NCBI GenBank assembly: GCA_964564625.1
Contig: CAZMBE010000001.1
Span: forward strand, 85,050 to 149,049
Length of the DNA: 64,000 nucleotides
Direction of reading: 5' to 3'
Source: UBA2185 sp964564625
Lineage (GTDB): Bacteria > Desulfobacterota > Syntrophia > Syntrophales > UBA2185
Shown: one piece after another, positions 62,106-64,000 of the stretch
How positions within the stretch are numbered: the first letter of the stretch is position 1
How the letters are laid out: each line of letters begins with the position of its first letter
The notes under the pieces: model-generated
The model's input: the letters and a program-made list of their open reading frames with translations, nothing else
Told to the model about the DNA's origin: nothing
Database searches by the model: none
Position numbers and translations under genes: made by a program

Positions 62106-62660
62106 ATGACCAGAGAAGAAGCAATGGAGTTGCTGAAACAGCACATCAAAAATGAAAGAATGCTGGGGCATTCTTACGCCACTGAAGCTGTCATGAGGGC
62201 ACTGGCACGTAAGCTGGGGCAAAACGAGGAGAAATGGGCCATAGCGGGACTTCTCCATGATCTCGATCTGGAACTCGTAAACGCAGATTTATCAATCCAT
62301 ACAAGGGAAACAGAGAAGATTCTCCGCGAAAAAGGTGTCGAGGCTGAAATTATCGATGCAATTAAAATGCACAATGAAGATGCCTGGGGTACAAAGCGCA
62401 ATTCCACATTCCATCATGCCCTTGCCGCAGGTGAAACCATTACCGGTATGATTGTTGCCACCGCCCTGGTCTACCCCGATAAAAAGCTCTCCAGTGTGAA
62501 AGGAAAATCCGTGGCTAAAAGAATGAAGGAAAAAGCCTTTGCGGCATCCGTAAACAGAGATACGATAATGGAATGTGAACGACTGGGGATTCCCTTACAT
62601 GAATTCGCGGAGATTTGCCTTCAGGCGATGAAAGAAATCAGTGGTCAGTTGGAACTGTAA
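62106..62660 (+). CDS. HD-domain (HDIG-type) putative phosphohydrolase
   Basis: This 184-residue soluble protein has H22 in M-L-G-H-S-Y, the doublet H51-D52 in G-L-L-H-D-L-D, and H89 in I-K-M-H-N-E-D, which suit a metal-dependent HD fold. Substrate is unknown; relatives act on nucleotides. The ATG follows GAGGAG by about 13 bases. It ends 28 bases before the dehydrogenase gene and is probably co-transcribed with it. Confidence 0.78.
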   Translation: MTREEAMELLKQHIKNERMLGHSYATEAVMRALARKLGQNEEKWAIAGLLHDLDLELVNADLSIHTRETEKILREKGVEAEIIDAIKMHNEDAWGTKRNSTFHHALAAGETITGMIVATALVYPDKKLSSVKGKSVAKRMKEKAFAASVNRDTIMECERLGIPLHEFAEICLQAMKEISGQLEL

Positions 62661-62688
62661 TAGATCAATACTACGGGAGAACAGAATT

Positions 62689-63747
62689 ATGGAAAAGTCA
62701 TACAAAATCGCAGTGATTCCGGGAGACGGAACAGGGCCTGAAGTTATTGCGGAAGGGTTGAAGGTTCTCAAGACGGCATCGGCAGCGTTTGGTTTCACCC
62801 TCGATTTTACTCACTATGACCTGGGAGGTGAGCGATATAAGCGTTCTGGTGAGATATTGAGTGATGAAACTCTGGAAGAGTTGAAAAATTACCACGCAAT
62901 CTATCTGGGCGCAATCGGCCACCCTGACGTGCAACCCGGTGTCCTGGAAAAGGGTATCCTGCTGAAGCTGCGGTTCAGCCTGGACCAGTATATAAACCTG
63001 AGACCCGTCATACTGTATCCCGGTGTGGATACTCCCTTGAAAGACAAGAAACCTGAAGACATAGATTTTGTCGTTGTGAGGGAAAACAGCGAAGGTCTCT
63101 ACACCGGTGCGGGCGGATTTTTGAAAAGAGGCACGCCGGATGAAATCGCAATTCAGGAATCCATCAATACGCGAAAAGGAGTGGAACGATGCATACGCTT
63201 TGCATTCGAATACTGCCGTAAGCGAAACAAAGCAAAGAAGCTTACCCTGTGCGGCAAGACGAACGTCCTGACGTTTGCCTTCGATCTTTGGGAAAGAACT
63301 TTTTACGAAACAGCAAGGGAATATCCCGATATAAAAACCGACTATGCCCACGTCGACGCAACCTGCATGTGGATGGTAAAGAATCCTGAATGGTTCGATG
63401 TAATCGTGACAGATAATATGTTTGGCGACATCATCACAGATCTGGGAGCGATGATACAGGGAGGCATGGGAATCGCCGCGGGAGGCAATATAAATCCCCG
63501 GGGTGTTTCTATGTTCGAGCCTATCGGCGGTTCGGCGCCTAAATACACGGGACTCAACATCGTCAACCCCCTGGCAGCGATCATGGCCGGTCAGATGATG
63601 CTGGAGATATTAGGGGAAGCCGCCGCAGCAGCGGCCATAGAAAAAGCCGTCATGGATGTTGTTGAAAAAAAACTAAAAAGCCTCTCCGCGGGGCAGATGG
63701 GCTATTCAACACGCGAGACAGGCGATCTTGTGGCCGGTTTGATTTAG
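62689..63747 (+). CDS. leuB: 3-isopropylmalate dehydrogenase family enzyme
   Basis: This 352-residue NAD-dependent beta-decarboxylating dehydrogenase starts at ATG 62689, 8 bases after CGGGAGA. The open frame back to 62641 overlaps the HD gene. I-P-G-D-G-T-G-P-E-V, L-R-P-V-I-L-Y-P-G, V-R-E-N-S-E-G-L-Y-T-G, D-N-M-F-G-D-I-I-T-D-L and the G-S-A-P-K-Y loop are as in LeuB. No other leucine genes adjoin it, so a related substrate such as isocitrate or tartrate remains possible. Confidence 0.82.
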   Translation: MEKSYKIAVIPGDGTGPEVIAEGLKVLKTASAAFGFTLDFTHYDLGGERYKRSGEILSDETLEELKNYHAIYLGAIGHPDVQPGVLEKGILLKLRFSLDQYINLRPVILYPGVDTPLKDKKPEDIDFVVVRENSEGLYTGAGGFLKRGTPDEIAIQESINTRKGVERCIRFAFEYCRKRNKAKKLTLCGKTNVLTFAFDLWERTFYETAREYPDIKTDYAHVDATCMWMVKNPEWFDVIVTDNMFGDIITDLGAMIQGGMGIAAGGNINPRGVSMFEPIGGSAPKYTGLNIVNPLAAIMAGQMMLEILGEAAAAAAIEKAVMDVVEKKLKSLSAGQMGYSTRETGDLVAGLI

Positions 63748-63788
63748 GCCTGTGAAACACGCCTTTCTCCCCGGCAAGGAATTTCGAT

Positions 63789-63992
63789 ATGCCAATCTAT
63801 GAATTTGAATGCAGCAGATGCAAGACGGTTTACGAGCGGTTCATGAAAATCGACGAGCGATACGACGTCCTGGCGTGCCCATCATGCGGAACGACAGAGC
63901 CGAAGAAACTCGTTGCTGCCTTTCGGACCAATGCATGGTCGAATTTTCTCGACAAGATGGAAAGGAAGATCAGCCCTGAGAAATTTAAGTGA
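63789..63992 (+). CDS. FmdB-type zinc-ribbon protein
   Basis: This 67-residue protein opens M-P-I-Y-E-F-E-C-S-R-C and has a second pair C-P-S-C-G at about 31-35, a zinc ribbon of the FmdB/CxxC_CxxC_SSSS family. A regulatory role was proposed for relatives of formamidase operons but is unproven here. It ends 8 bases before the window edge. Confidence 0.85.
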   Translation: MPIYEFECSRCKTVYERFMKIDERYDVLACPSCGTTEPKKLVAAFRTNAWSNFLDKMERKISPEKFK

Positions 63993-64000
63993 ATTACCAC

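Overview
The window looks like a chromosomal segment of a Gram-negative bacterium, most likely of the deltaproteobacterial (Desulfobacterota, Syntrophia-like) kind. This is inferred from gene content and order, not from a phylogeny: an LptD gene, a heptose kinase, RlmB, RimO, HtpX, an AmmeMemoRadiSam pair, DUF4416/YicC/Gmk/RpoZ in a row, and zinc-type S4, S14, L33 and L36. Nothing suggests phage, IS elements, integrases or CRISPR. This is core genome.

Layout. 1-3511 (minus): the 5' part of lptD, folC, a metallo-beta-lactamase-fold hydrolase and a tiny elongation-factor-like protein. 3641-36308 (minus): one almost uninterrupted transcription and translation super-operon. Its apparent promoter lies at 36280-36308 and its Rho-independent terminator at 3641-3690. 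In transcription order it carries tRNA-Thr(TGT), tRNA-Tyr, tRNA-Gly, tRNA-Thr(GGT), rpmG, tRNA-Trp, secE, nusG, rplK-A-J-L, rpoB-C, rpsL-G, fusA, tuf, the S10 and spc genes through secY, map, infA, rpmJ, and the alpha genes rpsM-K-D, rpoA, rplQ. adk is absent between secY and map, and tufB is absent between tRNA-Thr(GGT) and rpmG.

36454-40681 (minus): AMMECR1-like and MEMO1-like proteins, a fused cysteine synthase/cysteinyl-tRNA synthetase, and a DUF1178 protein. A lone tRNA-Pro(CGG) lies on the plus strand at 40965. 41148-47511 (minus): pilC/gspF, rlmB, pyrF, rpoZ, gmk, yicC, DUF4416 and a heptose-phosphate kinase. From 47979 the plus strand carries plsC-ftsK-rimO. htpX is on the minus strand. 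A run of envelope genes follows on the plus strand: a membrane-anchored coiled-coil protein, an LPP20-like protein, uppP, an amidohydrolase, a lytic transglycosylase and a DUF4412 lipoprotein. A strong bidirectional terminator at 59303-59335 separates these from a gluconeogenic pair (class II aldolase and FBPase) on the minus strand. The window ends with an HD-domain protein, an isopropylmalate-dehydrogenase-family enzyme and an FmdB-type zinc ribbon.

The most unusual items are the CysK-CysS fusion, whose synthetase half lacks one canonical zinc ligand; the 86-residue elongation-factor-like protein beside the ribosomal genes; a recurring TTGACA-N17-TAGCAT promoter type; a predicted leaderless amidohydrolase gene; many TTG starts in translation genes; and several small palindromes and micro-ORFs in otherwise ordinary operon gaps. 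No clearly new multi-gene system was found. Promoters, hairpins and start choices were read by eye and none was computed.
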